From Aquabacter sp965279295 (GTDB lineage: Bacteria > Pseudomonadota > Alphaproteobacteria > Rhizobiales > Xanthobacteraceae): a DNA stretch of 64,000 nt. The stretch lies in NCBI GenBank assembly GCA_965279295.1, contig CBDIHQ010000018.1, one strand, 5' to 3'. The number at the start of each line of letters is the position of its first letter. Position 1 is the stretch's first letter. The translations under genes and the position numbers were made by a program. Positions 27,992 through 36,079 of this stretch are shown here, one piece after another. The notes under the pieces were generated by a model, which was not told where the DNA came from, made no database searches, and was given only the letters and a program-made list of their open reading frames with translations.

Positions 27992-28285
27992 CTAGAGCGT
28001 GGCGAGGATGGCGACTTTGGGCCCGCCTCCGCTCGCAGACAAGGCGGCTTCAGATGCCTCATGCAGCAGAAGATCGTCGACCCGCGCCCCTGGAGGGCCG
28101 CTGCGGCAGGCGTCCACCATGGCAGCGACGGCATCCTCCGGGCCGGCAAACACGGCCTCGACATTGCCGTTACGGCGATTGCGAACCCATCCGCGCAGGC
28201 CAAGTGTCTCGGCTTCCCGCGCGCACCATGCGCGGTAGCCGACCCCCTGCACCCGTCCGGAAACGGTGAGGTGCGCGACTTTCAC
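27992..28285 (-). CDS. acyP: Acylphosphatase
   Basis: The 97-residue protein hydrolyses carboxyl-phosphate bonds such as those in acetyl or carbamoyl phosphate. It has the family signature VSGRVQGVGYRAWCAREAE, with the catalytic Arg in GYR, and GWVRNRRNGNVEAVFAG with the catalytic Asn. The GTG start at 28285 is preceded by GCGAGGAC. It begins eight bases after the EipB gene on the same strand, so they are probably cotranscribed. The physiological substrate of bacterial acylphosphatases is not established. Confidence 0.93.
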   Translation of the reverse strand: MKVAHLTVSGRVQGVGYRAWCAREAETLGLRGWVRNRRNGNVEAVFAGPEDAVAAMVDACRSGPPGARVDDLLLHEASEAALSASGGGPKVAILATL

Positions 28286-28293
28286 GTCCTCGC

Positions 28294-29124
28294 CTATTTC
28301 GTGCAGGTGTCGGAAGCGGCCTTCAGGACCTCGAATTTATCGAGAGTGCCGCGCAGCACGAAGTCATTGTAGTCAATCTTGAGACCGCCGACGACGCCGT
28401 TCTCATACAGCAAGAGGCTCATCACATAGGCTGGCGTTTGGCCTGATGCGCCGGCGTCGAAATAGCTGATGGTGACGGGATAATATGTCTGTCCCGCCAA
28501 CACGGTCTTGGCCGCGTCTGGAAGGTTGGTCGCATCCTTTGCGGGACGGCCGATTACCGCCAAGGTGTCATAGACCTTGTCCCCGTCGTCGGAACCGTCG
28601 AACACCTTGGACTCGAACACGCTATCTCCCGCAGCCGCCGCCGCGAGCACCTTCAGAACGTGCTGGGTCGGCAGGAGGATCGGCCCCTTGAGATCGACGG
28701 ATTCACGGCGCGGCTTGGTGATCTTCACCGTCAAACCCTCCGGTGAGCGGGTTGCGCTCGCATCCACATCGCTTCTCACCGCGCCGTCGGTGCGGTTCAC
28801 GGTCTTGAATTTGTAGGACGTACCCGTGCCGTCCTCCCAACTCGTGGAGAGCATGTCGCTTCGGATCGAAGGTCCCTCTCCGGTGTCGAGGTTGTTCGCC
28901 TGGTGCAGGTTCACGGTATAGCCCTGGCAGGCGTCACCTTTCATCTCATAGTCGATGCGGCCGTCTGCGCCATCGAGCTTCTGGGAAGACTTGGAAGGGT
29001 CGAGTGCGAGGGCATAGCTGGCCCGATGCGCCATCAGGGCGTTCGCGGATGCCGCATGAGGCGCCAGTCCCGCGAGGGCCGCGAATACGAGGCCTAAGGT
29101 CAGCGGACGCATAGACACCGTCAT
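28294..29124 (-). CDS. eipB: EipB family periplasmic envelope-integrity protein (DUF1849)
   Basis: The 276-residue protein has a signal peptide (MRPLTLGLVFAALAGLAPHAASA) followed by a beta-rich DUF1849 domain starting MAHRASYALALD. Two cysteines, in GDACQGY near residue 66 and in DTCTK near residue 274, match the disulfide pair known in Brucella EipB. EipB is needed there for envelope integrity and works with other envelope proteins such as TtpA. ATG at 29124 is favoured over the ATG at 29151 by AGGGA at a normal distance. The acylphosphatase gene follows after eight bases. Confidence 0.88.
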   Translation of the reverse strand: MTVSMRPLTLGLVFAALAGLAPHAASANALMAHRASYALALDPSKSSQKLDGADGRIDYEMKGDACQGYTVNLHQANNLDTGEGPSIRSDMLSTSWEDGTGTSYKFKTVNRTDGAVRSDVDASATRSPEGLTVKITKPRRESVDLKGPILLPTQHVLKVLAAAAAGDSVFESKVFDGSDDGDKVYDTLAVIGRPAKDATNLPDAAKTVLAGQTYYPVTISYFDAGASGQTPAYVMSLLLYENGVVGGLKIDYNDFVLRGTLDKFEVLKAASDTCTK

Positions 29125-29292
29125 TGCCGATTCCCTTCCAAAAATTGCCATGCCCTACAACCTTTCTTTCCCTTACCACTGCTTGCGTGCAAACAAGGCT
29201 TCGGCCAAGACAGGTGCGCGGACCATCGCGCCATTTCCATGGCGGCGTAACGCTCCGCACCAAATTCAGCCTAACACGCCCAGGAGCCGCGC

Positions 29293-29751
29293 ATGTCCAT
29301 TGAGCAGAAGCTCGCCGAACTCGGGATCACGCTTCCATCTCCCAAGCCTCCGCTGGCGAATTATGTTCCGGCTGTGAAAACCGGCAATCTTCTCTTCATA
29401 TCCGGCCAGATCTCGGTCGACGGCTCCGGAAAACTCACTACGGGTAAGCTCGGTGGTGGGGTAGAAATTGCCGAAGGCCGTGAGGCGGCGCGCATCTGCG
29501 GGATCAACATCATTGCCCAGGTGAAGGCGGCCGTAGGCGACCTCGACAAGGTGGTTCGCATCGTCAAGCTGGTCGGCTTCGTGAACTCCGCCCCGGACTT
29601 TACCGACCATCCTGCCGTAATTAACGGCTGCTCCGACCTGCTGGTCGAAGTGTTCGGTGACAAGGGTCGGCATGCACGCTCGGCGGTGGGGATCGCCGCC
29701 CTTCCGTTCAACGTCGCTGTCGAAGTCGAAGCGATCGTTGAAGTCGCTTAA
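29293..29751 (+). CDS. RidA family protein (YjgF/YER057c/UK114)
   Basis: The 152-residue protein belongs to the longer RidA subgroup. NYVPAVKTGNLLFISGQIS and the C-terminal ARSAVGIAALPFNVAVEVEAIVEV are conserved; the Arg in this stretch corresponds to the imine-binding Arg of RidA deaminases. RidA clears reactive 2-aminoacrylate made by PLP enzymes, but this subgroup is not proven to have that activity. AGGAG lies six bases before the ATG. A glycerophosphodiesterase gene begins 18 bases after the stop, suggesting one operon. Confidence 0.9.
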   Translation: MSIEQKLAELGITLPSPKPPLANYVPAVKTGNLLFISGQISVDGSGKLTTGKLGGGVEIAEGREAARICGINIIAQVKAAVGDLDKVVRIVKLVGFVNSAPDFTDHPAVINGCSDLLVEVFGDKGRHARSAVGIAALPFNVAVEVEAIVEVA

Positions 29752-29769
29752 TGGTCGCCCGGCCGAAGC

Positions 29770-30513
29770 ATGCGTGATCTCAGCTTCTTGACTCGCCTGC
29801 CGGTGGCCCATCGCGGCCTCCACGAGGCCGCTATGGGCATCGTGGAAAACACCCTGTCCGCGATCACGGCGGCGATGGACGCGGGATACGCCATCGAACT
29901 GGATGTTCAACTGAGCGGGGATGGCGAAGCCGTCATCTTCCACGACTTCACGCTTGAGCGTCTGACAACAGGCAACGGGATACTGCGCGACCATACGGTG
30001 GCAGGGCTAAAGCAGATCGCGTTCCGCCATACGGCGGATCGCATCATGACCTTGCCGGAGCTTCTCGCTTTGGTGAACGGCCGGGTGCCGTTGCTGATCG
30101 AAATGAAAAGTGCCTTCGACGGCGACACGCGGGTCGCCCAGCGTGCTGCGGAGCTTGTCTCGCGTTATCAGGGCGCCGTTGCGCTCATGTCGTTCGATCC
30201 GGATCTCGTGGCGGCGGTACGCCGCGCCAACTCTGGCATCGTCCGGGGCATCGTGGCGGAACGGCATTATGCGCATGACGAGTGGGCGCTCCTGCCGCTG
30301 CGCACGCGCCTCGTGCTGACAAACCTGCTTCATTGGCCCCGCACGCGCTTCGAGTTCATCGCCTACCGCGCGGCGGACCTGGGCAATGCCCGGCTGCGTG
30401 TCGCCCGTGTGATGGGACTGCCGGTGCTTGCCTGGACGGTTCGCAGCGCGGAAGATCAGGCGCGCGCGGTCAACTACGCCGATCAGATGATTTTCGAGGG
30501 CTTTCGGCCCTGA
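29770..30513 (+). CDS. Glycerophosphodiester phosphodiesterase family protein
   Basis: The 247-residue cytoplasmic barrel hydrolyses glycerophosphodiesters to glycerol-3-phosphate and an alcohol. The metal and catalytic residues are in AHRGLHE, VENTLSA, ELDVQLSGDG, IFHDFTLERLT and LIEMKSAF, in the usual order. No signal peptide is seen. It follows the RidA gene by 18 bases and precedes the DUF4424 gene by 34, all on the + strand. The RidA-GDPD pair is common in Hyphomicrobiales. Confidence 0.93.
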   Translation: MRDLSFLTRLPVAHRGLHEAAMGIVENTLSAITAAMDAGYAIELDVQLSGDGEAVIFHDFTLERLTTGNGILRDHTVAGLKQIAFRHTADRIMTLPELLALVNGRVPLLIEMKSAFDGDTRVAQRAAELVSRYQGAVALMSFDPDLVAAVRRANSGIVRGIVAERHYAHDEWALLPLRTRLVLTNLLHWPRTRFEFIAYRAADLGNARLRVARVMGLPVLAWTVRSAEDQARAVNYADQMIFEGFRP

Positions 30514-30547
30514 CCCATGCGGTGTGAACACCGCAAAGGAGGAAGCC

Positions 30548-31573
30548 TTGAGCCGTAGTCCTTTGTCTGTAGGGATCGCATGCGCAGCGACCGTCCTGTG
30601 CCTTGCGGGTGGCGCACGGGCCAACGACACGTCCGCCGCCCTCGGCGCGGGCGGTCTGGTGTTCGTGCAGAACGATGCCATCAGCATGGTCTCTGAAGAC
30701 CTGTCCATATCCGAGAAAGAAGTGCGGGTCCGGTACGTGTTCCGCAACACGTCAGACAAGGACGTGCGCACCCTTGTCGCCTTCCCCATGCCGGACATGG
30801 CCTATTCGGAGCAGGAAACCTCGATCCCCAATCCGGAAGCCGACAATTTCCTGGATTTCCATACCAGCGTGAACGGGGCGCCGGTCACGGCATCTATCGA
30901 GCGGCGCGTGATCGCGTTGGGGCTGGAGCGCACTGCGCTGCTCCAGGAATTCAAGGTTCCGCTCATGCCGTTCGGGCAGGCGACGGTCAAGGCGCTGGAC
31001 GCACTACCGGACGCACAGAAACAGAAGCTGCTGGAACTCGGCTTGGTGCGTATTGATGAGTACGACGCCGGCAAGGGATGGGAACGCCATCTCACGCCGC
31101 TCGATTGGACACTCAAGACCACTTACTTCTGGACCCAGACCTTTCCGGCGAAAAGCGACCTCGTGGTCGAGCATCGTTATCGTCCCAGTGTCGGCATGTC
31201 CGTCGGCACGATGCTAGGAACGAAAACCAAGGATGCGGATTTCCTTCGGGAATTGCGCAACATGGACGAGACGTTCTGTATCGATGGCGCCTTCAAGTCG
31301 GCCGTCGCCCGCGTACCACGCCTTCAAGGGTCCGATACGCCGGCCCTTTCCGAGGCGCGCATCAGCTATATTCTCAAGACCGGCGGGAACTGGGCGGGGC
31401 CGATCGGGGACTTCACCTTGACCATTGATAAAGGTGCGCCAGAAAACCTCATAAGTTTCTGCGGAACCGGGGTGAAGAAGATCGGGCCGACGACATTTCA
31501 GATGCGCGCCAAGGACTTCTTTCCGCAGAGCGATCTCAATATCCTCATCCTGAAGCCCCAGCCCAAACCCTGA
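30548..31573 (+). CDS. DUF4424 domain-containing secreted protein
   Basis: The 341-residue protein has a signal peptide (SVGIACAATVLCLAGGARA) and a large DUF4424 domain starting NDTSAALGAGGLVFVQNDAISMVSEDLSIS in pattern, with no known enzymatic motif. Two conserved cysteines (DETFCID and ISFCGTG) could form a disulfide. TTG at 30548 is taken as start because AAAGGAGG lies five bases before it; a GTG at 30524 is upstream but its ribosome site is poor. It is the third gene of a + strand run after RidA and GDPD. Role unknown, probably in the periplasm. Confidence 0.8.
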   Translation: MSRSPLSVGIACAATVLCLAGGARANDTSAALGAGGLVFVQNDAISMVSEDLSISEKEVRVRYVFRNTSDKDVRTLVAFPMPDMAYSEQETSIPNPEADNFLDFHTSVNGAPVTASIERRVIALGLERTALLQEFKVPLMPFGQATVKALDALPDAQKQKLLELGLVRIDEYDAGKGWERHLTPLDWTLKTTYFWTQTFPAKSDLVVEHRYRPSVGMSVGTMLGTKTKDADFLRELRNMDETFCIDGAFKSAVARVPRLQGSDTPALSEARISYILKTGGNWAGPIGDFTLTIDKGAPENLISFCGTGVKKIGPTTFQMRAKDFFPQSDLNILILKPQPKP

Positions 31574-31643
31574 GCAGGACCCTGACCCTGCGACCTTGCA
31601 CCGCCCTTTCGTGCACGATGCAGCGTCTACATTTGCAGCGAGC

Positions 31644-32822
31644 ATGACAGAGGCGCGCATCCGCATTCTCTCCGGCCTCGGCGACATTCCCGCCGAACAG
31701 TGGAACGCGTGCGCAGCCGGCACCGCTGCCGCGCCGGAGCCATTCGTCTCACACGCCTTTCTCCTGGCATTGGAAGACGCACGCTGCGTCGGGGCGCGGG
31801 CCGGCTGGGCGCCGCAGCATCTGATCCTGGATGGCGCCGACGGGCGTCCCGCAGGCGTTGTGCCCGCTTATCTCAAGAGCCATTCACGCGGGGAATACGT
31901 TTTCGACCAGGGATGGGCGGACGCCTATGAGCGTGCCGGCGGCGCCTATTATCCCAAGCTTCAGGTCAGCGTGCCGTTTACGCCGGTGACCGGCCGCCGG
32001 CTCATGGTTCTGCCCGGTCCGGACGCCGAGACCCGCCAGGATCTGCTCGCGGCCGGGCTGGTGCAGCTTGCCCGTCAGCACGGCGCGTCATCCGCCCATG
32101 TGACGTTTGCGACGCAGGAGGAATGGGGCCGTCTGCGCGAGCTGGGGTTTCTTCAGCGCGTGGACCAGCAGTTTCACTGGAAGAACGAAGGCTATGCCGC
32201 GTTCGACGATTTTCTCGAAGCCCTCTCCTCCCGAAAGCGCAAGGTGATCCGCCGTGAGCGGCGCGAGGCTTTGAGCGCAGGGATCGAAATCGAACATCTC
32301 ACTGGTTCCGACATCACGGAAGCCGCTTGGGATGCGTTCTTCGCCTTCTACATGGACACCGGCTCGCGCAAGTGGGGGCAGCCGTATCTCAACCGCACGT
32401 TCTTCTCCCTGCTGGGCTCGCGGATGGCGGACAAGGTTCTGCTCATCATGGCGCGGCGCGGCGGACGCTACATCGCCGGGGCGCTGAACATGGTTGGCAC
32501 GGACACGCTGTATGGCCGCTATTGGGGGGCCATAGAGCATCACCCATTTCTGCATTTCGAGGTCTGCTACCATCAGGCGGTGGATTACGCGATCGCACAC
32601 AAGCTGACGGTGGTGGAGGCCGGCGCGCAAGGCGAGCACAAGCTGGCGCGCGGCTACCTTCCCACCCTCACCTACTCGGCTCATTGGATCGCTGATGCGG
32701 GGCTGCGGCGTGCGGTCGCGCAATACCTTGAGCACGAGCGTGAGCATGTGTTTCAAGCTGGCGAAGACCTCGCCGAACTCGGTCCTTTCCGACGCGGCAC
32801 CGCCCCTGAAGAACAGGATTGA
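31644..32822 (+). CDS. GNAT/FemAB-like protein (COG3146, DUF482)
   Basis: The 392-residue cytoplasmic protein belongs to the COG3146 family, often annotated as a peptidogalycan-synthesis or GNAT N-acyltransferase. Visible family marks are WNACAAG with FVSHAFLLALE, HLILDG, PAYLKSHSRGEYVFDQGWADAYERAG in pattern, the basic SSRKRKVIRRERREA stretch, DTGSRKWG and YLNRTFF, and the GAQGEHKLARGYLPT segment. It shares a fold with FemAB-type aminoacyl transferases, but no substrate is established. ATG at 31644 is taken as the start; a TTG sixteen codons upstream is in frame. It ends 112 bases before Anbu. Confidence 0.85.
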   Translation: MTEARIRILSGLGDIPAEQWNACAAGTAAAPEPFVSHAFLLALEDARCVGARAGWAPQHLILDGADGRPAGVVPAYLKSHSRGEYVFDQGWADAYERAGGAYYPKLQVSVPFTPVTGRRLMVLPGPDAETRQDLLAAGLVQLARQHGASSAHVTFATQEEWGRLRELGFLQRVDQQFHWKNEGYAAFDDFLEALSSRKRKVIRRERREALSAGIEIEHLTGSDITEAAWDAFFAFYMDTGSRKWGQPYLNRTFFSLLGSRMADKVLLIMARRGGRYIAGALNMVGTDTLYGRYWGAIEHHPFLHFEVCYHQAVDYAIAHKLTVVEAGAQGEHKLARGYLPTLTYSAHWIADAGLRRAVAQYLEHEREHVFQAGEDLAELGPFRRGTAPEEQD

Positions 32823-32934
32823 GCCATTGGGACTATCGCGCCACACGAAAAAGATATTCTTCGCGGGCACATGACCACGATTGCAGCCGCACGCCGTGGC
32901 TCGCTATAACTCGCAGCCAGGGTGAGGGACGGCG

Positions 32935-33702
32935 ATGACGTATTGCTGCGGCGTATTGGTCCGTAATGGTTTGGTGATGATTGCCGACACGCGCACCAAC
33001 GCGGGGCTCGACAATATCTCGACATTTCGCAAGCTCCACATCTTCGAGGAGCCGGGTCACTACGTGATGGCCATCGCCTCGGCGGGGAACCTGTCGGTTT
33101 CTCAGTCGGTCATCAGCATGCTCCATGAAGGCGTCGAGGATCATGAAGCCGGCGAGCGGCAGATGCTGCGCGACAGCCGCACCATGTTCCAGGCCGCCCA
33201 ACTCGTCGGCCGCGCGATCCGTCAGGTGCACAGCTTCGATGCCAATGCGCTCGAACAGAGCAATGTCAGCTTCGACGTGTCGTTTCTTCTTGGTGGACAG
33301 ATCGCTGGCGGCCCGCTGCGCCTCTTCATGGTCTATTCTGCGGGCAATTTTATCGAGTGCACAACCGACACGCCATTCCTGCAAATCGGCGAGCACAAGT
33401 ACGGCAAGCCGGTTCTCGACCGCGCGGTGAATTACGACATGGATATTGCCGATGCGCTGAAGTCGAGCCTGATCTCCATGGATTCGACGATGCGATCGAA
33501 CCTGGGCGTAGGTCTGCCGATCGACGTGCTGGTGCTCTGCCCCGATACGCTGGAGGCTGAGCTGAAGTATCGCATCGAGCCGGGCGAACCCTATTTCCAC
33601 GATCTGCGCGAGCGCTGGTCGGCGGCATTGCGGGCTGCCCATACCGCCATCCCCAGGCCGCCTTACCTGAAAAACAGCATGCTGGATCGCAAGGAGAGCT
33701 GA
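32935..33702 (+). CDS. Anbu (ancestral beta-subunit) proteasome-like peptidase
   Basis: The 255-residue protein is an Anbu-type N-terminal nucleophile peptidase related to proteasome beta subunits and HslV. The processed N-terminus begins MTYCCG with Thr2 as the likely nucleophile; the DTRTNAG motif with Asp18 and the STFRKLHIF motif with Lys33 complete the triad expected of the family. Later blocks FDVSFLLGGQIAGGP and the YSAGNFIE match Anbu. Anbu rings lack an associated ATPase and cleave poorly in vitro. Its usual operon partners, an ATP-grasp protein, an alpha-E protein and a transglutaminase, are absent here. GAGGGA precedes the ATG. Confidence 0.92.
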   Translation: MTYCCGVLVRNGLVMIADTRTNAGLDNISTFRKLHIFEEPGHYVMAIASAGNLSVSQSVISMLHEGVEDHEAGERQMLRDSRTMFQAAQLVGRAIRQVHSFDANALEQSNVSFDVSFLLGGQIAGGPLRLFMVYSAGNFIECTTDTPFLQIGEHKYGKPVLDRAVNYDMDIADALKSSLISMDSTMRSNLGVGLPIDVLVLCPDTLEAELKYRIEPGEPYFHDLRERWSAALRAAHTAIPRPPYLKNSMLDRKES

Positions 33703-33726
33703 GACCTCTTCTTCGGTTTCTGACTA

Positions 33727-35976
33727 TTACGTGGCATCCGTAGCCGCTGCGTCTTCGCTGCCGGCGGGGGTCCCATCCGATATGGGCCATTCAGCCATCC
33801 ACGGGCGCTGAACTCTGGGATTCCGTGCGGGCACCTCGCGCCATCCATCCGCCGTGCGGAAGAGGGCCACGGGGCCGGTCCGAGCCAGCGTCGCGGGGGA
33901 AAACACCCGCGCCGGACATTTCAGCGGCGCGGCGTGAGCCGTGACCACCATGTCGGCTTCCAGGCAGTCCGCCTCCAACCCTTCCGGCCGTCGAGACAGG
34001 GCGATGCGGCCTCCTCCGGGCAGGGTGGCGACGCACCCGAGGGTGTCGCAGATGAAGGCGGACGTCAGGGCGAGGTCGGTGCTGACGCGCATATCGCCGT
34101 CCCGTGTCAGCCATTGCGAGGCAACCATCTTGTTGGCCGTGGCGCCTGCAATGGAAAGCCGGCCCTGCCCGTCCCGCACCGCCACGGTCCGTCCATCCTG
34201 CGACACAAGCACGTCGGGCCTCGGTGGCGCGCCTGCCATCAAGACTGCCAAGGTCGCGGGCACCACAGCGACCGCCACCAGCCATCCCCGCAGCAGGCAG
34301 AGACAGCACAGGGCCAGAGCCGCCGCGCCCGCCGAAGTGGCGGTGACGACATCCGTGCGATAGGCCGAGCCCGGCAGGGCCGCCACCCGGTCCGATACCC
34401 CCACCATGATGTCGATGCCCGCGCCCATGACCGGCCACGCAAGATGATCAAAGCCGAACGGCATCAAGAGCACGCCGATGAGCCCAAATGGCATGACCAG
34501 CAGCGAAACCGCCGGCATGGCGGCAAGGTTCGCCAGGAGGCCATAAGGCGCCAGGCGCTGGAAATGCAGCGCTCCGAAGGGCGCGGTGGCGAGGCCCGCC
34601 ACCAGGGACGTCAACGCGAGGCCGGCGAGAAATAACGCCACCTTGAACAGGATACGCCATGCCAGGCTGTCCGGCGGGCGCAGGCTCCAGAGCGGCCGGC
34701 ACCGCTCATAGGCCGCGACGAGGGCGAGCGTGGCGGCAAACGACATCTGCGTGCCCGGGTCCAGGACCGAGACCGGTGCAATCACCAGAACCAGCACCGC
34801 CGCCACCGCGACCGTGCGCAGGTTCAGTGCGGGGCGGCCGACCAGAACGCCGAGAAGCACGATCGCCGCCATGAGGAAGGAGCGCTGGGCCGGCACATCG
34901 TTGCCCGAAAGCGCGAGATAGAAAGCGCTGCCGGCCACCGCGACAGCCGCAGCCATGGATTTAAGGGGATAGCCGAGGGCCAGAACAGGCGAGAGCGCCA
35001 GTATCCCGCGCACCAGGGCGAACAATGTCCCTGCCACCAGCGCCATGTGTAGCCCAGATATGGAAAGTACGTGCGTGAGGCCTGAGAGGCGCATGCTTTC
35101 CTCGACCGCCGGGGAGATATGCGCACGATCGCCAGTCACAAGCGCCACTGCGATGTCGCCCGCGCTGCCGCCCAGGGACGCGCGTATCCGCGCGGAAAGT
35201 CCGGATCGCACGGCTTCCAGCAGCGCGCCGATCCGCACTCTCAGGGAGGGCGGAGTATCGATGACCACCGCCTTCGGCTTGCCCAGGCCATACCCCACTG
35301 CCGCGATGCCTTGGAACCACGGCGCACGGCCGAAATCGTGCGCCCCCGGCTCAGCAGGTCCCAGCGGGGGCAGAAGCCGGGCGAGTTGGGACACCGCCGA
35401 GCCTGCCGGCGGCGCGCTCCCCCGCGCCAACGAAAGCCGAACAAGCTCCGGCTTGGTGGAAAGTCCTCGCCCTTCGGCCGTTATCACCCGCAGGAGGATA
35501 CGGTCGGCGGTGGCGCGGCGCTCAACCTGTTCGACATATCCGGTCAGTTTCACGGCGCCGGCCGGGGGCAGAATCACGGGATGTGCGATCCGCGCCGTCT
35601 GGAACGTCGCGACGGCAAAGCCGGTGGCCAACGCGGTGAGCGCAACCAGAAGCGCAAACGAGACCAGCCGCCTGCGTGCAAGGAACGAGAGCGTGGCGAG
35701 AAAGAGCGTCAGTGTGCCCGTTGCGACCAGGGAGGGTTCCTGCTCTGCGCCGAAATAGGCCAGCATCCCGGCCGCCATGAGCACGGGAAGCCACAGGATG
35801 AGCCGGCCCGCATCCGCCTCGGCCCTGATATCTCCCGCAAGCTTGCCGGGGAGCGCGTGGAACAGCCTGTCCCGGGAGCCCCAGACCAGGGCAGGATAGG
35901 GCCGCGCGCCCGCGCTTCCGGCGCGCGGCATCGCGCGCGCCCGGCTTTGCGCTGGCCCCTGCCCGTCCCTGTCCAC
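33727..35976 (-). CDS. comEC: ComEC/Rec2 family membrane protein without a metallohydrolase motif
   Basis: The protein of about 749 residues has N-terminal membrane helices, the DUF4131-like outer domain, and the central competence domain with SGLTHVLSISGLHMALV, PAQRSFLMAAIVLLG and DPGTQMSFAATLALVA. ComEC is the inner-membrane channel for single-stranded DNA in natural transformation. The C-terminal part keeps the outline of the usual metallo-beta-lactamase-like segment (DGRTVAVRDGQGRLSI) but has no HxHxDH motif. GTG at 35976 is selected for the GGGGA upstream; a TTG at 35991 and an ATG at 35931 are possible. It is divergent from gltX, as in many relatives. Confidence 0.88.
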   Translation of the reverse strand: MDRDGQGPAQSRARAMPRAGSAGARPYPALVWGSRDRLFHALPGKLAGDIRAEADAGRLILWLPVLMAAGMLAYFGAEQEPSLVATGTLTLFLATLSFLARRRLVSFALLVALTALATGFAVATFQTARIAHPVILPPAGAVKLTGYVEQVERRATADRILLRVITAEGRGLSTKPELVRLSLARGSAPPAGSAVSQLARLLPPLGPAEPGAHDFGRAPWFQGIAAVGYGLGKPKAVVIDTPPSLRVRIGALLEAVRSGLSARIRASLGGSAGDIAVALVTGDRAHISPAVEESMRLSGLTHVLSISGLHMALVAGTLFALVRGILALSPVLALGYPLKSMAAAVAVAGSAFYLALSGNDVPAQRSFLMAAIVLLGVLVGRPALNLRTVAVAAVLVLVIAPVSVLDPGTQMSFAATLALVAAYERCRPLWSLRPPDSLAWRILFKVALFLAGLALTSLVAGLATAPFGALHFQRLAPYGLLANLAAMPAVSLLVMPFGLIGVLLMPFGFDHLAWPVMGAGIDIMVGVSDRVAALPGSAYRTDVVTATSAGAAALALCCLCLLRGWLVAVAVVPATLAVLMAGAPPRPDVLVSQDGRTVAVRDGQGRLSIAGATANKMVASQWLTRDGDMRVSTDLALTSAFICDTLGCVATLPGGGRIALSRRPEGLEADCLEADMVVTAHAAPLKCPARVFSPATLARTGPVALFRTADGWREVPARNPRVQRPWMAEWPISDGTPAGSEDAAATDAT

Positions 35977-36079
35977 GGCCGCGTTCCCCAAACAGCCCGC
36001 CTATGCTACATGGGCGCCGCCCGCGCGCCATGGCCGCAGCGCGCAACTCCGCCAATTCTCGCCGCATCGACCGGATTCC

